This document shows positions 62,425 through 64,000 of a stretch of 64,000 bases of DNA, in pieces. This stretch comes from Balneola sp. EhC07. Its GTDB lineage: Bacteria; Bacteroidota; Rhodothermia; Balneolales; Balneolaceae. The notes under the pieces are model-generated. The model did not search any database. It had not been told where the DNA came from and was given only the letters and a program-made list of their open reading frames with translations. Numbering within the stretch: the stretch's first letter is position 1; each line of letters starts with the position of its first letter. Where the stretch lies: contig NZ_LXYG01000014.1 in assembly GCF_001650905.1 (NCBI RefSeq), positions 186,001 to 250,000 on the forward strand. The letters run 5' to 3'. Made by a program: the position numbers and the translations under genes.

Positions 62425-63608
62425 TATTCTACAAAAGCCGGTAAATGTTTCCAGTTTTCATTTTCCGAGATATAGGGATCAAGGCCTCTCATTAGTGCAG
62501 AAAACCTGAATGAAAGTACAACAAATATCAATTTTGGGGATACATTTTGTCGGAGCATTGGTCGGCATTCATCAATATGGGAAAGCATATTTTCCAATTT
62601 AGCTTCACTTAAAGCTTTCACGAATTTCTTTACGGAATCTATTTGATCAACGTTAGTAACCAGTTTTTCATTCTCTGTTTCCTTATAGACGATCAGATCT
62701 CGAATATACATTTCCAGTAAATTGGTAATAGCGATCAGGCCTTCAATATTATTTGAGCTTTGCCAATCCTGAGAAAGTTTTGAAAGTGCAGAAGCATCCT
62801 GGCTGAATGAATGCCTTAAAAATTCTACAATTTCTTCTCGATTCTGCTTTAATCTTTTTACGTCAAAAAATCGCGTTGCGGCGTAATTGCCGTTTGCTAC
62901 TCTGGCCAGATACTTGGCATCATCCGGATCAATGTTATCTATGTCAACTAATCCCTGTTCAACCTCAGTTTGTGTAAGTGTACCAAGAGGAATATGTTGA
63001 CAACGGGATGTGATAGTAGGAAGGAGGCTTTCGTAACTTTCTGTTGTCAGAATAAACATCAGGCGATCAGAAGGCTCTTCCAGTAATTTTAAAAAAGCAT
63101 TGGCAGTTTCCTTTCTCATTGTTTCAACTTGTGTCATAATTACTACAACACAATCCCCTTCGTTAGGACGGAGCTTTGCAACAGGTCTGATCTCATCTCT
63201 GAAATAATCGATAGGATAAAATGCCTGTAAGTTTTTGGAGGAGCTTTCATCATGAAGAGACGGTCTTTGAGAAAAATTTATGATCTCGTAAGGATCCTTC
63301 GCCAATAATTCCAAACGCTCCCTGAGGTCTTCAGTATTTGCTGATGTCGGCTTGGGAATAAAAACATGAATATCGGGGTGAGAAAACCATGATGACTTCT
63401 TAGAACTGGTTTCTGTGCCCAGATCAGAGATATTGCTGATGCCATTCATAGCTTCCGCAAAAGCAAGAGCAAAAGCCGTTTTACCAACACCTGCTGCGCC
63501 TGATATTAAATAAGCATGGCCAATTCTTCCGGAGCCGATCATTCGCTCAATTTGATCCTTCGCTCTTTTTTGTCCGATCAAGCGGTTATTTCCAAATGAA
63601 ATATTCAA
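62424..63608 (-). CDS. holB: DNA polymerase III delta-prime-type clamp-loader subunit
   Basis: 394 residues, AAA+ fold. Walker A GAAGVGKT at 37-44, 'VIMTQVETMRKETANAFLKLLEEPSDRLMFILTT' in the core and the 'TITSRCQHIPL' SRC motif near 190, as in clamp loaders. The zinc-binding four-Cys module of E. coli HolB is not visible. The tail is longer than in E. coli. Starts at TTG right after the ccmB stop. Confidence 0.85.
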   Translation of the reverse strand: MNISFGNNRLIGQKRAKDQIERMIGSGRIGHAYLISGAAGVGKTAFALAFAEAMNGISNISDLGTETSSKKSSWFSHPDIHVFIPKPTSANTEDLRERLELLAKDPYEIINFSQRPSLHDESSSKNLQAFYPIDYFRDEIRPVAKLRPNEGDCVVVIMTQVETMRKETANAFLKLLEEPSDRLMFILTTESYESLLPTITSRCQHIPLGTLTQTEVEQGLVDIDNIDPDDAKYLARVANGNYAATRFFDVKRLKQNREEIVEFLRHSFSQDASALSKLSQDWQSSNNIEGLIAITNLLEMYIRDLIVYKETENEKLVTNVDQIDSVKKFVKALSEAKLENMLSHIDECRPMLRQNVSPKLIFVVLSFRFSALMRGLDPYISENENWKHLPAFVE

Positions 63609-64000
63609 TCATTCCTCCCATATATATTCGAAAAGTAAAATTCCTGCTGTTATAGTAACCCCGATAAATCCAATTAATGCAGAAAAATCGTTTGTAAAAC
63701 CTTCTGAAGATCCGTCTATAAAGGCACTTTTTGTGATGCTTGTAAGCAACAGAATAAATGGTATAAAAAGCGGAATGGTCAGTACTGAAAAAATAGCTCC
63801 CTTTCTGTCAGCTTGAGAAACGATGGCAGCGATCATTGTAGAAACACCCGATAAGCCAATGGTTCCAAAAATCAGGATTGTTAAAAAAGAACTCCAGGAA
63901 ACAATTGAGAGATCAACCAGAAAAATATAAATACCGAAAGTGAAGACATTGATAATAAAACTAAATGCGATGTTGTAAAGTAGTTTTCCTGAAAATACAG
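63609..64000 (-). CDS. ccmB: Heme exporter protein CcmB, C-terminal part (5' end beyond window)
   Basis: Membrane permease of the ABC complex for cytochrome c maturation. The readable part, about 130 residues of a roughly 220-residue protein, continues to the window edge. It contains 'GTIGLSGVSTMIAAIVSQADRKGAIFSVLTIPLFIPFILLL', the CcmB core, with three hydrophobic segments and an end 'FEYIWEE'. Its presence fits the cytochrome c proteins (di-heme oxidoreductase) seen elsewhere in the window. It precedes holB directly. Confidence 0.85.
   Translation of the reverse strand, partial: VFSGKLLYNIAFSFIINVFTFGIYIFLVDLSIVSWSSFLTILIFGTIGLSGVSTMIAAIVSQADRKGAIFSVLTIPLFIPFILLLTSITKSAFIDGSSEGFTNDFSALIGFIGVTITAGILLFEYIWEE

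Overview
This window looks like a chromosomal segment from an AT-rich, Gram-negative member of the Bacteroidota/Balneolota-Rhodothermota side of the FCB group. The evidence is the mix of genes: BamA with three Skp-like proteins, TamB, LptC/OstA, a gliding/T9SS-type plug protein, the purN-purH-mreBCD-mrdA-rodA order, a tiny COX24-type ribosomal protein, MA-type peptidase/beta-propeller outer-membrane proteins, S10 and P1 peptidases, sparse Shine-Dalgarno sites and many TTG/GTG starts. A Balneola-like relative is my best guess, but no rRNA or other species-level marker is present.

Layout. 1-4.7 kb (+): uppS (5' end cut), bamA and three tandem skp/ompH genes, closed by a terminator. 4.8-6.6 kb: a VWA protein and rnhB. 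6.6-16.2 kb (-): rodA, mrdA, mreD, mreC, mreB, purH, purN, an AI-2E-family permease and recX, followed upstream by recA. 17.4-20.6 kb: accessory patch with a four-helix-bundle (IVS-type) gene enclosed by 29-bp inverted repeats, small secreted/zinc-ribbon/lipoprotein genes, and a RAYT transposase with two copies of a twin-hairpin REP element. 20.6-25 kb (-): carboxypeptidase-regulatory-domain protein, kynureninase, tryptophan 2,3-dioxygenase, asparaginase. 25-27.6 kb: EF-G-like GTPase convergent with an AAC(6')-type acetyltransferase. 28.2-31.1 kb (-): porin, Rieske lipoprotein and di-heme oxidoreductase, probably an operon with a palindromic operator, divergent from an SLC13-type anion transporter. 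32.7-40.9 kb (-): loosely packed small genes, P1 and S10 peptidases, and most of the repeats. 40.9-45.1 kb (-): ostA-like, lptC, upp, AGCS symporter. 45.3-45.8 kb (+): HU-family protein and the COX24-type mini-protein. 45.8-46.9 kb (-): two conserved unknowns. 46.9-60.3 kb (+): NFACT/RqcH-type, aroK, aroB, tamB, rnr, and a metalloprotease-propeller-barrel protein. 60.3-64 kb (-): T9SS plug (DUF5103), dapF, holB and the 3' end of ccmB.

Functionally, the window is dominated by envelope construction: undecaprenyl carrier synthesis (uppS), outer-membrane protein insertion (bamA, skp, tamB, propeller-barrel), LPS transport (lptC/ostA), peptidoglycan elongation (mreBCD, mrdA, rodA, dapF), plus purine synthesis, shikimate steps and DNA repair.

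The most unusual content is non-coding. A composite, strongly self-complementary repeat has a left module (about 145 nt) and a right module (149 nt), each bounded by 12-14 bp inverted repeats; copies lie at 27.9, 33.4 and 40.4-40.8 kb. Other notable items are the RAYT/REP system, the inverted-repeat-bounded four-helix gene next to recA, and gene-cassette-like structures around 35.6-38.0 kb. All functional statements come from reading sequence motifs; no database search was run.
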